From Hymenobacter nitidus (lineage in GTDB: Bacteria; Bacteroidota; Bacteroidia; Cytophagales; Hymenobacteraceae), in NCBI RefSeq assembly GCF_020447315.1, contig NZ_JAJADQ010000002.1, positions 587,254 to 651,253 on the forward strand: DNA of 64,000 bases, read 5' to 3'. Each line of letters opens with the position of its first letter. The first letter of the stretch is position 1. Positions 16,050 to 23,748 of this stretch are shown here, in pieces. The notes beneath the pieces are model-generated. The model saw only the letters and a program-made list of their open reading frames with translations, made no database searches and was not told where the DNA came from. The translations under genes and the position numbers were made by a program.

Positions 16050-18035
16050 TTGTCTGAACAACCTACCTATACCGACCCTTACGCCCTAGAAAAAGAGCTG
16101 CGTAAGGTGCAGGCCCTCATGAAGCTCGAGCAGAAAGAGGACCTGGAACAGTTTAAAATCAAGAGTGCCCAGGCGACCATCGGCGAGCGGCAGAAGCGCG
16201 GCCTGACCTGGTACCCGGTGAAAATCACCAAGGAAGAAATCGGCTTCGGCGGCAAGCTGGTGCTCGAAATCGAGCGGCCCGCGGGCCAAGGCGGCCTGCA
16301 CCTGTTTCAGGTCGGCAAAAACGCGGCTTTGTTTGGCAACATCCCCGGCCGCGCCGCCTCCGACCGCCCTACCCTATCGGGCGTGATTACCAGCGTGAAG
16401 CGCAACAAGATCCTGCTGGCTACCAACAAGGAAGACCTGCCCGACTGGGTCGACGATGCCAGCAAGCTGGGCGTGGATCTGACCTTCGACGAGGTGAGCT
16501 ACCGGGAGATGGAGCACGCCCTGGGCAAGGTGATGGGCGCCTACGAAAGTCGCCTGGCCGAGCTGCGCGACGTGCTGCTGGGCGCCCGCCCCGCCCGCTA
16601 CCGCGACGAGGCCGAAGCCACACTCTACTACCCTTCGCCCCTGAATGAGTCGCAGCTGGCGGCCGTGCGCCACGTGCTGGCGGCCAAGGACGTAGCCATT
16701 ATTCACGGCCCGCCCGGCACCGGCAAAACCACCACCCTGGTGCAGGCCATCCTGGAAACCATCCGCCGGGAGCGGCGGGTGCTGGTGTGCGCGCCCTCGA
16801 ATACCGCCGTGGACCTCTTGACCGAAAAGCTGGCCGAGCGGGGCGTCAACGTGATTCGCATGGGCAACCCCTCGCGCGTGTCGGATTTGCTGCTGCACCA
16901 CACGCTCGACGCCCAGATTATGGAGCACAAGAGTTATGGGGAGCTGAAAAGCATGCGCCAGACCGCCGAGCAGTACCGTGAGCAGGCCGGCAAGTTCAAG
17001 CGCCACTTCGGCTGGGAGGAGCGCGAACAGCGCCGCCTGCTCAAGGAAATGGCCCACCAGATGCTGCAGGATTCCGACAACCTGGAACGCTACATCACCG
17101 AGGACTTGCTGGAGAAAGTGCAGGTCATCACCTGTACCCTGGTGGGCGCTTCGAACCGCGCCATTCGCCACCTGACCTACGAAACCGTGTTTATCGACGA
17201 GGCGGCCCAGGCCCTGGAACCCGGCTGCTGGATTCCGATAACCAAGGGCAACCGCGTGGTGCTGGCCGGCGACCATCAGCAGCTGCCCCCCACGGTGAAA
17301 AGTGACCAGGCCGCCCGGGACGGACTGCGCGAAACGCTGTTCGAGAAGTGCATCAAGCGCCAGCCCAACTCGGCCCGGATGCTGGAAGTGCAGTACCGGA
17401 TGCACGAGCAGATCATGGAGTTCAGCTCCGGCCAGTTCTACGAAGGCCGCCTGAAAGCCGCACCCAGCGTGGCCCGCGCCGATTTGCCCGCCTACGACCT
17501 GCGCTTTGCCCCCGATTTGCCGGTGGAGTTTCTGGACACGGCCGGCTTCGGCTTCCAGGAGCTGGGCATCGAGGAAAGCCGCTCCATTGCCAACCCCGAG
17601 GAAGCCGACCTGCTGCTCAAGCGCCTCTCCCAGCTGCTGGAAGTATACGACCCGGCCGACCACACCGACGACTTGCTGACCATCGGCGTCATTGCCCCCT
17701 ACCGCGCCCAGATCAACTATTTGAAAGACGCAGTGGAAGACAACGACGAGCTGGTGGGCCTCATGGAGCACCGCATGCTCAGTATCGGCACCGTCGACTC
17801 GTTTCAGGGCCAGGAGCGGGATATTATTGCCATCAGCCTCACGCGCAGCAACGCCCAGAGTGAAATCGGCTTCCTCAGTGACATTCGCCGCATGAACGTG
17901 GGCATGACCCGGGCCCGGCGCAAGCTGCTCATCGTCGGCGACTCCAGCACCCTGGGCTCCCACCCCTTCTATAAAGCCTTCCTGGACTACGTGGAAAGCA
18001 TCGGCGCCTACCGCACGGCCTGGGAGCTGCAGTAA
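16050..18035 (+). CDS. Superfamily 1 helicase (IGHMBP2/Upf1-like)
   Basis: This 661-residue ATP-dependent nucleic-acid helicase has an N-terminal beta-barrel-like region (about 40-130) followed by RecA domain 1. Walker A is GPPGTGKTT near 221-229, motif Ia APSNTAVDLL, and motif II DEAA near 383-387. Then come GDHQQLPPT (motif III), QYRMH, TVDSFQGQERD and MTRARRKL (motif VI). The order matches the TIGR00376 'putative DNA helicase' group related to SMUBP-2. A TTG start is used at 16050; no ATG precedes the conserved region closely. Whether DNA or RNA is the substrate is not known. It is convergent with the lipoprotein gene at 18077. Confidence 0.9.
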   Translation: MSEQPTYTDPYALEKELRKVQALMKLEQKEDLEQFKIKSAQATIGERQKRGLTWYPVKITKEEIGFGGKLVLEIERPAGQGGLHLFQVGKNAALFGNIPGRAASDRPTLSGVITSVKRNKILLATNKEDLPDWVDDASKLGVDLTFDEVSYREMEHALGKVMGAYESRLAELRDVLLGARPARYRDEAEATLYYPSPLNESQLAAVRHVLAAKDVAIIHGPPGTGKTTTLVQAILETIRRERRVLVCAPSNTAVDLLTEKLAERGVNVIRMGNPSRVSDLLLHHTLDAQIMEHKSYGELKSMRQTAEQYREQAGKFKRHFGWEEREQRRLLKEMAHQMLQDSDNLERYITEDLLEKVQVITCTLVGASNRAIRHLTYETVFIDEAAQALEPGCWIPITKGNRVVLAGDHQQLPPTVKSDQAARDGLRETLFEKCIKRQPNSARMLEVQYRMHEQIMEFSSGQFYEGRLKAAPSVARADLPAYDLRFAPDLPVEFLDTAGFGFQELGIEESRSIANPEEADLLLKRLSQLLEVYDPADHTDDLLTIGVIAPYRAQINYLKDAVEDNDELVGLMEHRMLSIGTVDSFQGQERDIIAISLTRSNAQSEIGFLSDIRRMNVGMTRARRKLLIVGDSSTLGSHPFYKAFLDYVESIGAYRTAWELQ

Positions 18036-18046
18036 TAGAGATGCTT

Positions 18047-18094
18047 CAACCGCTTAAGCTCTGGTGGCTTCTGCCTCTAGAGCTTGAGCGGTTG
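18047..18094. terminator. Convergent hairpin overlapping the end of the next gene
   Basis: The arms CAACCGCTTAAGCTCT (18047-18062) and AGAGCTTGAGCGGTTG (18079-18094) pair with one mismatch over 16 bp. It lies between the helicase stop and the minus-strand lipoprotein, whose last codons are inside the right arm. There is no U-tract. It may be a shared transcription end or a repeat fused to the coding end. Confidence 0.5.
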
Positions 18095-18568
18095 GAGTGC
18101 GGCGGTATTGGAGTGCGGGGAAACCCACCCGTGAATCGGCCGAACGTCGCTATTGTAGTACATACCACCCGGCAATTCGGAGATTGTCTGGTAAAACGTC
18201 GTGAAATAATAGCGCTCCGTCTTGGCATCGTAATGGCCGGTTCCTTCGCCAACTTGTTTCAGGCGGTGTTTCGGGTTAGTGCCGACATACACCAAAGCTA
18301 GTTTTTGCAGGGAATGCTGCTGGGGATTGAGGTGCATCTGCAGATAAAGTGCCTGCGTTGAATCACGCTTGCAGGTCAGCCTGGCTATATACTGGGTGGG
18401 CTGCGCTGCTACCGGGGCCATTTCCACCCCCTGGTAAGGCACCCGCGGATCCGGATCAGAGCTGTCGTCTTTGTAGAGTGTGGTTTCAGGACTGGAAGCG
18501 GTTGAGCGGCATTGGTTAAGCAGTAATACTGTAGCAGCCAGCATGACCATGCTTGAGAGGGCACTCAT
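18077..18568 (-). CDS. Putative lipoprotein, unknown function
   Basis: This 163-residue protein has an N-terminal hydrophobic segment (MSALSSMVMLAATVLLLNQC) ending in a lipobox-like cysteine. After a Ser/Asp/Pro linker it contains strand-like segments (YIARLTCKRDSTQALYLQMHL, KLALVYVG, ERYYFTTFY). The last residues (LQPLKL) are encoded by one arm of an inverted repeat, so the C-terminus may have been altered by that element. I do not recognise the family. The gap from 18569 to 18803 holds no other gene. Confidence 0.55.
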   Translation of the reverse strand: MSALSSMVMLAATVLLLNQCRSTASSPETTLYKDDSSDPDPRVPYQGVEMAPVAAQPTQYIARLTCKRDSTQALYLQMHLNPQQHSLQKLALVYVGTNPKHRLKQVGEGTGHYDAKTERYYFTTFYQTISELPGGMYYNSDVRPIHGWVSPHSNTAALQPLKL

Positions 18569-18803
18569 AAAGTAATCGGTAGGTATACGTAAGTGATACA
18601 GGGCACAAGTATAGCCAGAATCTACTGGCCCGGCCAGCCCGGAGGCGTGCTACGCTCGCCAAGAACTTTCCCCGTGCAAAACCCTGGCCCACCGCTGCGA
18701 GTATTTACACTTGCAATCAGCGCCGCTTTTTACCGGTCATTTCCGTAACTAGCCGCCCGAAACCGTTTTTTCACCCAACCCGGATACCTAATCCACCCCG
18801 AGT

Positions 18804-19319
18804 ATGGCCCAGATCAGCCCCAATAAAGTCGTCACCATCACCTACGACTTGAGCGTGACCGACGAAAACCAAGAGAAAGTACTGGTAGAATCGGCCGAGG
18901 CCGACGCACCGATGGTGTTTCTGTTCGGCCAGAGCGGCTTGCCCGAAGAGTTTGAAACCCAGCTCAGCGGCAAAAACCCCGGCGACGCCTTCACCTTCAG
19001 CCTCACCCCCGAGCAGGCCTACGGCGACTACGACCAGCAGGCCGTCGTTGACATTCCGAAAAACGTCTTCGAAATCGACGGCAAAATCGACGAGGAGATG
19101 CTGCAGGAAGGCAACTTCCTGCCGATGTCTGACAACCAGGGCAACCACATGCAGGGCAAAATCGTCGAAATCGGCGCTGAAACCGTGAAGATGGACTTCA
19201 ACCACCCCCTGGCCGGTATGGTGATGCACTTCGACGGCAAAGTAGCCGACGTGCGCGAAGCCACGCCGGAAGAGCTGGCCCACGGCCACGTACACGGCGA
19301 AGGCGGCCACCACCACTAA
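18804..19319 (+). CDS. slyD: SlyD-like FKBP-type peptidyl-prolyl isomerase
   Basis: This 171-residue protein has the SlyD arrangement. The FKBP half is interrupted by an insert-in-flap chaperone domain (about 70-130), flanked by PEQAYGDYD and HPLAGMVMHFDG. The C-terminus is His-rich (AHGHVHGEGGHHH), as in nickel-binding SlyD, though shorter than in E. coli. It catalyses proline cis-trans isomerisation and chaperones folding proteins in the cytosol; relatives deliver nickel to hydrogenases, but no nickel enzyme is nearby. A perfect terminator follows. Confidence 0.88.
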   Translation: MAQISPNKVVTITYDLSVTDENQEKVLVESAEADAPMVFLFGQSGLPEEFETQLSGKNPGDAFTFSLTPEQAYGDYDQQAVVDIPKNVFEIDGKIDEEMLQEGNFLPMSDNQGNHMQGKIVEIGAETVKMDFNHPLAGMVMHFDGKVADVREATPEELAHGHVHGEGGHHH

Positions 19320-19333
19320 GATTTGGCTATTTG

Positions 19334-19377
19334 CTGATAATAGAAACGGGGCCGTATGGCCCCGTTTCTATTATCAG
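19334..19377 (+). terminator. Long perfect terminator hairpin after slyD
   Basis: CTGATAATAGAAACGGGGCC pairs exactly with its reverse complement across a TATG-sized loop, ending 58 nt after the slyD stop. The 3' arm ends in TTTCTATTATCAG rather than a clean U-run. Confidence 0.75.
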
Positions 19378-19430
19378 GCCTAACCCTTGCTTTTCACTGG
19401 CATACAATGCTACAGATTCAATTAGTTGTA

Positions 19431-19457
19431 CAAGTAATATTAAACTTATATTACTTG
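19431..19457. repeat. AT-rich inverted repeat
   Basis: CAAGTAATAT and ATATTACTTG form perfect 10-bp arms with a 7-nt loop. It is about 100 nt upstream of the AT-rich orphan gene and could be an operator or a terminator. Confidence 0.5.
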
Positions 19458-19557
19458 CTGCAAGCTTTATGCAGCCACTTAAGCTTACGATTAGCAAACC
19501 GATGTAACTGCTAAACTGGTTCAGAAGCTTATAAGGAATTTAGAAGCAATTACATTT

Positions 19558-19917
19558 TTGAGATATGTACGGTTTTGGAACAGTTTTTTTCAGGATGCTT
19601 TACCAAACGTTCAAGAAGCTATAGTGAAAGCAATTAGTAATACAGGTTTAGATTTAATTTACAATCAAGCAGAAGGCACAATTGAAAGTAGATTCCCAAG
19701 CGCATATATAAATATAATCATTGTTAATTCAGACGGTTATGAAGTATCGACACCTAACTTAATTAGTAAGCCATATGCTTATCTTATGATTGCTGTTTTG
19801 CACGCACTCGTCGAATTTGGTGGAGTATATGAATTGAGAAGCAATAATAATGTTCAAAAATTAACACTGCCCAAATGGTCTTGCCTTTCGTGGAAAGACG
19901 CTAAACTACAAGTCTAG
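19558..19917 (+). CDS. AT-rich orphan protein
   Basis: This 119-residue protein starts at a TTG (19558); no in-frame ATG or GTG gives a better choice, so the start is uncertain. It contains FWNSFFQDALPNVQEAIVKAI and an Ile/Asn-rich middle, and ends WSCLSWKDAKLQV. Base composition and codon use (AAT, ATA, TTA) are unlike every neighbour. I do not recognise a family. It may be a small immunity-type or other accessory protein; this is only a guess from size and composition. Confidence 0.45.
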   Translation: MRYVRFWNSFFQDALPNVQEAIVKAISNTGLDLIYNQAEGTIESRFPSAYINIIIVNSDGYEVSTPNLISKPYAYLMIAVLHALVEFGGVYELRSNNNVQKLTLPKWSCLSWKDAKLQV

Positions 19918-19989
19918 CAAAGCTATGTTGGTAGTATCAACTCCCCTATCAAGCAGACCAGTAAAAAGCAGAGTACTACATTATTCATG

Positions 19990-20604
19990 CTACCCGTCGA
20001 ACATAATACGACTTTCCACCCCCGCCCGCAGTTCCGGCCAGAACTCCCGGAAATCGGCCTCGTACGCCTCTAGCTCCTGGAGAAACGCCGTCGCCCCGGT
20101 CACCAGCACCCCCGCACTCGGCACGCGGCGGCTTAGCCCGTGCAAGGCCCGCTCCAGGCCCTCCGGCCGGGCATAGCCGGTCAGCCAGTCGTCGCGGCGC
20201 ATGTACTGAAACATGTGCTGCAGGCGCTCGGGCAGCTCCTCTCGGCGGGCCTGCAGCAGGGCGTACTGGCGCTGGGCAAAGGCGGGCAAGGATTCGGCGG
20301 GGTGAAACTGGGTGAAGTCGCGGGCGAGCAGGTGGTCGTAGCCTACGTCGGCCACTACGCCGGCCCACTTGCCCAGGCCGGCTGCGCGCAGGCGGGCCGT
20401 GCTGCGGCGCACCACCGGGTGCGAATCGGTGAAGGAGTCGATGAAGCGGTGCAGGCGGATGCCGCGCTGCACCGCTTCGGGGTAGGCCAGCACCTGGGCC
20501 CGGCCCCGTACGGCCTCGGCGGCAAAGTTGCCGACGACAATGTCCTCGTAGTCGGGCGTGGCGGCGGGAGTGCCGGAAAGCAGCAGGTGGGCGAGAAAGT
20601 TCAT
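19990..20604 (-). CDS. ACP phosphodiesterase family protein (AcpH-like)
   Basis: This 204-residue protein starts with MNFLAHLLLS, the N-terminal signature of acyl carrier protein phosphodiesterase (DUF479/AcpH). GNFAAEAV, IRLHRFIDSFTDSHPVV and VVADVGYDHLLARDF follow, giving the His/Asp positions of the HD-like metal site. AcpH removes the 4'-phosphopantetheine arm from ACP. Bacteroidota members are widely annotated this way but untested. The start at 20604 is preferred to 20625 because the family begins at this Met. It faces the AT-rich islet and has a divergent gene upstream. Confidence 0.82.
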   Translation of the reverse strand: MNFLAHLLLSGTPAATPDYEDIVVGNFAAEAVRGRAQVLAYPEAVQRGIRLHRFIDSFTDSHPVVRRSTARLRAAGLGKWAGVVADVGYDHLLARDFTQFHPAESLPAFAQRQYALLQARREELPERLQHMFQYMRRDDWLTGYARPEGLERALHGLSRRVPSAGVLVTGATAFLQELEAYEADFREFWPELRAGVESRIMFDG

Positions 20605-20749
20605 GCGTGAGGGGAAGTACGGCAAAATCCGGGGAGTAGCCCACTGGTTAAGCTAACCCGGGGGGCTACCGGACCGTACAGACAAACAAGCCGCTGGCTA
20701 GTATGGCGGCTTCTATTCTTTCCGTTCTTCCCCAAACACCCCTCTACCC

Positions 20750-21262
20750 ATGCCTGATCAATCGCCCGTTACCAACGACCTGTCCAAGCTGCTCGATAAA
20801 ATCAAAGACGTGCGCATCGCCATGCTCACGACCCAGGACGAAGACGGCAGCCTGCGCAGCCGCCCCATGTATACCCAGAAACCCGACGGCAGCAGCGCCC
20901 TGGTGTTTCTCACCGATAAAGATTCGGCTAAAGTTTACGAGGTGAAGAAAGACAGCCACGTAAACCTGAGCTACGCCACACCCGAAGACAACGTGTACGT
21001 GTCCGTGTCGGGCCGCGCCAACGCCTACCGCGACCAGGCCGAAATCGACAAGCTCTGGAGTGAGCCGATGCGCGCCTGGTTTGCCAAAGGCAAGGACGAC
21101 CCGAACATCTACATCCTGAAAGTGGAAATCGAGAAGGGCGAGTACTGGGATACGCCCAGCAGCACGCTCACCCAGGTAGCGGCCTACGTGAAGGCCCTGG
21201 CTACCGGGGAGCGGGCCACCTCCGACGACGTGAACGAGCACGCCAAGGTGAACGTGAAGTAA
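20750..21262 (+). CDS. General stress protein 26-like flavin-binding protein
   Basis: This 170-residue protein is of the pyridoxamine 5'-phosphate oxidase-like split-barrel fold. Visible landmarks are IAMLTTQDEDGSLRSRPMYT, LVFLTDKDSAKVYEV, VNLSYATPEDNVYVSVSG and the C-terminal WDTPSSTL. This pattern belongs to the YzzA/GSP26 subgroup, which binds FMN or FAD; the reaction is not known. It is cytosolic. A strong terminator follows 25 nt after the stop, so it is a single-gene unit. Confidence 0.85.
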   Translation: MPDQSPVTNDLSKLLDKIKDVRIAMLTTQDEDGSLRSRPMYTQKPDGSSALVFLTDKDSAKVYEVKKDSHVNLSYATPEDNVYVSVSGRANAYRDQAEIDKLWSEPMRAWFAKGKDDPNIYILKVEIEKGEYWDTPSSTLTQVAAYVKALATGERATSDDVNEHAKVNVK

Positions 21263-21286
21263 GCTTGGCTACTTGCCAGTGCGAGA

Positions 21287-21316
21287 AGGGCCGGAAGCAA
21301 TTCCGGCCCTTTTTTG
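21287..21316 (+). terminator. Intrinsic terminator
   Basis: AGGGCCGGAA-GCAA-TTCCGGCCCT is followed by TTTTTG. This is a textbook stem, tetraloop-sized loop and U-tract. It also shows that the next gene must start downstream of it. Confidence 0.9.
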
Positions 21317-21374
21317 TTGTTTTGCCAGCCCCCCTTTGGCGCGGCCTTCTCCACCTGCTTATTCCGTCCTTTTC

Positions 21375-22067
21375 TTGCTGACCACGCTCACTATTTTCAC
21401 TCTGCGACCCGGCACTACCCGCTGGGGGCTGGCCCAGATGGGCACCGCGCCGCGCCAGCTGCAGCGGGTACCGGGCCTGCGTTTTTTCAAGATGCTGGGC
21501 AGTGGCTACGATTTCGGCCTAAAGCCCAACTTCCAGCGCTACGCCCTGATGGCCGTGTGGGAAACCCCAGCCGCCGCCGCAAGCTTCTTTGCTGCTCACC
21601 CGCTTTGGCTCAACTACCAGCAGCACAGCGCCGAAACCTGGACCCTGCACCTGGCCCCGCTCAAAGCCCACGGCCTCTGGGACGGCCAGAATCCCTTCGA
21701 TTACCAAACCCAGACTGCCACAGCCGAGGGGCCGGTAGCGGTACTTACCCGCGCCTCCATCAAGCTCTGGAAAGCCCCACAGTTTTGGCGCGCCGTGCCG
21801 GCCACCAGCGCGGCTTTTGCCCAGGCCCAGGGCGTGCGGGCCGCCATTGGGCTGGGCGAAATTCCGGTGGTACGGCAGGCTACCTTCAGCGTGTGGGAGT
21901 CGGCGGCCAGCATGCAGCAGTATGCCTACCGCGGAGCCGCCCACAAAGGCGTTATTCAGCGCACCCGGCAAGAAAAATGGTACGGCGAGGAGCTGTTCGC
22001 CCGCTTTACGGTGCTTCGCAGCCAGGGCACGCTGGATGGCCGCAATCCGCTGGAAGGCTTGGTGTAA
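21375..22067 (+). CDS. Spheroidene monooxygenase (CrtA)-like protein
   Basis: This 230-residue protein resembles CrtA-type carotenoid 2-monooxygenases. Landmarks are TTRWGLAQMG, LRFFKMLGSGYDFGLKPNFQRYALMAVW, LTRASIKLWKAPQFW and QEKWYGEELFARF. In phototrophs CrtA makes 2-keto carotenoids; pigmented Bacteroidota use relatives for 2-hydroxylation or ketolation. The open frame runs back to 21273 but crosses the previous terminator, so I choose the TTG at 21375, just before the first conserved segment. No other carotenoid gene is in the window. Confidence 0.75.
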   Translation: MLTTLTIFTLRPGTTRWGLAQMGTAPRQLQRVPGLRFFKMLGSGYDFGLKPNFQRYALMAVWETPAAAASFFAAHPLWLNYQQHSAETWTLHLAPLKAHGLWDGQNPFDYQTQTATAEGPVAVLTRASIKLWKAPQFWRAVPATSAAFAQAQGVRAAIGLGEIPVVRQATFSVWESAASMQQYAYRGAAHKGVIQRTRQEKWYGEELFARFTVLRSQGTLDGRNPLEGLV

Positions 22068-22088
22068 GCCCGGCGCCCAGGGCTGAGG

Positions 22089-22622
22089 TTAGCTCCCGAT
22101 GGGGGCAGTCCGGGTGGTTGGCTGGGTTTTCAACGCCTGCTTCATTTCCTTTTCTTTCAGCTTCTTGCAGGTCAGCACCACCACGGCGTCGTTGCTCATG
22201 GCGTTTTCCTCGTAGCTCATGTGCACTTTCTTGCCGTTCCAGGCGTAGCGCTGGGCAAAGGCGCTGCTGCGGGTACCAGAGCCAGCCTTCTGCTGCAACG
22301 CCGCCAGCATAGCCCGGCTGTTGTCCAGCCCCTGGGTTTTGAGCAAAATCACGCTGAGCTTGCCCTGGTAAAAGCCGTAGGTAACGTCGGATACTTGCCC
22401 CTCACCCAGGGTTTTGGGCTCGGTCTTGCGGCGGTAGTAGCGCGTCTGCCCGGCTTTTTCGGCCAGGGCCAGGTCCCGGAAGGCGCTGGTGTCACTCTCA
22501 AAACGGGCGCCCCGGTACCCGTAGGTTTCATCTAGGGCCTGAAGGCTGGCGGGTGCCTGCTGAGCCAGCAGCGGCGCGGCCGTCAGCAGAAGCAGACCAG
22601 TTAGAGAGGAGAAGAGCTTCAT
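22089..22622 (-). CDS. Secreted hypothetical protein
   Basis: This 177-residue protein starts at the ATG at 22622, where a signal peptide begins (MKLFSSLTGLLLLTAAPLLA-Q). The mature domain has LDETYGYRGARFESD, a KTLGEGQVSDVTYGFYQGKLSVILLK strand pair and a Lys-rich helix near the end (KKLKEKEMKQAL). The organisation resembles small periplasmic proteins that Bacteroidota carry in many versions. I cannot name the family. It is convergent with the CrtA-like gene, 21 nt away. Confidence 0.6.
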   Translation of the reverse strand: MKLFSSLTGLLLLTAAPLLAQQAPASLQALDETYGYRGARFESDTSAFRDLALAEKAGQTRYYRRKTEPKTLGEGQVSDVTYGFYQGKLSVILLKTQGLDNSRAMLAALQQKAGSGTRSSAFAQRYAWNGKKVHMSYEENAMSNDAVVVLTCKKLKEKEMKQALKTQPTTRTAPIGS

Positions 22623-22747
22623 AAAAGACAAATAGAAAGTAGAACAAAATGCCGGAAGTCGGCAATATAAAATCTACAGTACAATTTGCCGCATCTTTTA
22701 TTTCTACCCGGATGCCTCCCAACCACCCGGCTGAGGCTGATTTTCGC

Positions 22748-23341
22748 TCAGGCCAGGGCGTGAATATGCCGGATAACGTCTTCGGCCGCGCCAATAGGCA
22801 GCTCCCCGAACAAGCTCAGCTGGGCCGCACTGATAATCTCCACGTCGGTGAGGCCGATAAAGCCCAGCAGCAGCCGCAGGTAAGGGGTGGCATGGTCCAG
22901 GCTGCTCCCGATTTCCACGGCCCCCGAAGTCACGACCAGATACACCTTTTTGCCGTGCAGCAGCCCCGTATAGCCATTTTCCAGGAAGGCGAACGTCAGG
23001 CCGGCGCGCACAATCTGGTCGAACCAGGCTTTGAGAGCCGCCGGAATACCGAAATTATATATTGGGGCCCCGATAACGAGAATATCCGCGGCCTGCACCT
23101 CCCCGACCAGCTGATCCGACAAGCGGAGCGCCTGCCGCTGCTCGGCCGTGCGCTGCTCCTGCGGAATATACAACCCGCTGATCATCACATCATCTACGCA
23201 CGGAATTCCGGCCGCTACATCCCGGTAGGCAATACGCAGGCCGGGATGCTGGGCCACGAGTTCAGCCACCAGCTCGGCCACCAGCTTACGGCTAACCGAT
23301 TGGTCGGTGCGGCCACTTGAGTTTACCACTAGGACGTTCAT
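22748..23341 (-). CDS. azoR: FMN-dependent NADH-azoreductase family protein
   Basis: This 197-residue flavodoxin-fold quinone/azo reductase has the N-terminal phosphate-binding loop NSSGRTDQSVSRKL (about 7-20). Then come IGAPIYNFGIPAALKAWFDQIVRAGLTF (95-122), the family signature around FMN, and TSGAV. It reduces quinones and azo dyes with NADH by a two-electron mechanism and is usually a dimer. The ATG at 23341 begins the flavodoxin strand MNVLVVNSS; the open frame upstream has no homologous content. It stands alone, with no adjacent MarR or LysR regulator. Confidence 0.9.
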   Translation of the reverse strand: MNVLVVNSSGRTDQSVSRKLVAELVAELVAQHPGLRIAYRDVAAGIPCVDDVMISGLYIPQEQRTAEQRQALRLSDQLVGEVQAADILVIGAPIYNFGIPAALKAWFDQIVRAGLTFAFLENGYTGLLHGKKVYLVVTSGAVEIGSSLDHATPYLRLLLGFIGLTDVEIISAAQLSLFGELPIGAAEDVIRHIHALA

Positions 23342-23748
23342 ACAACAAGGGGTTTGGTGAAGGACAGGCAGCCGATTGAGCGTACGTAGTGGTGCGCTCG
23401 TAAATTGGTATAGCATTACCCTATTCAACACGTATTGCCTGTTCGCCCCTATTGCCTGCTGCCTCTAAACGCCCCAGCCCCTCCCGCAGGTGGGGCGGCC
23501 AGACGCTCCGGCAGGCTGCCCGGGCTGCCGTGCGCAGCCTGAATCAGCATCTATTTTATATAAATATATAAATAATAAATTAAACTGTTTCGTCAGCAGA
23601 TTTACGGCTCCTGCTTTTCTCCGCCTGAAAATTCCTTTGAGGGCAAGACAAAATACCCGGCCCCGGCCCAATCTTATCGAGAATTACCCTTTCCCGGCAT
23701 TTCCGCTTAATTTCGCCAGTTCAGAGCAATCCAACTAAGCAGACGCCC
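23342..23748. other. Intergenic region before leuS
   Basis: The gap separates divergent azoR and leuS. Around 23548-23585 there is an AT-rich run (TTTATATAAATATATAAATAA) unlike the surroundings. A TAATTTCG box at 23708-23715 could be the leuS -7 element. I see no gene, repeat or riboswitch here. Confidence 0.35.

Noticed and set aside
16374..17963. A 529-codon minus-strand frame opposite the helicase
   Set aside because: The helicase motifs on the plus strand are unmistakable; the antisense product is His/Gln/Gly-rich with no motif.
21314..22312. A 332-codon plus-strand frame running through the CrtA-like gene
   Set aside because: Its translation is Arg/Pro-rich and it crosses the stop regions of two genes; the CrtA-like frame carries family motifs.
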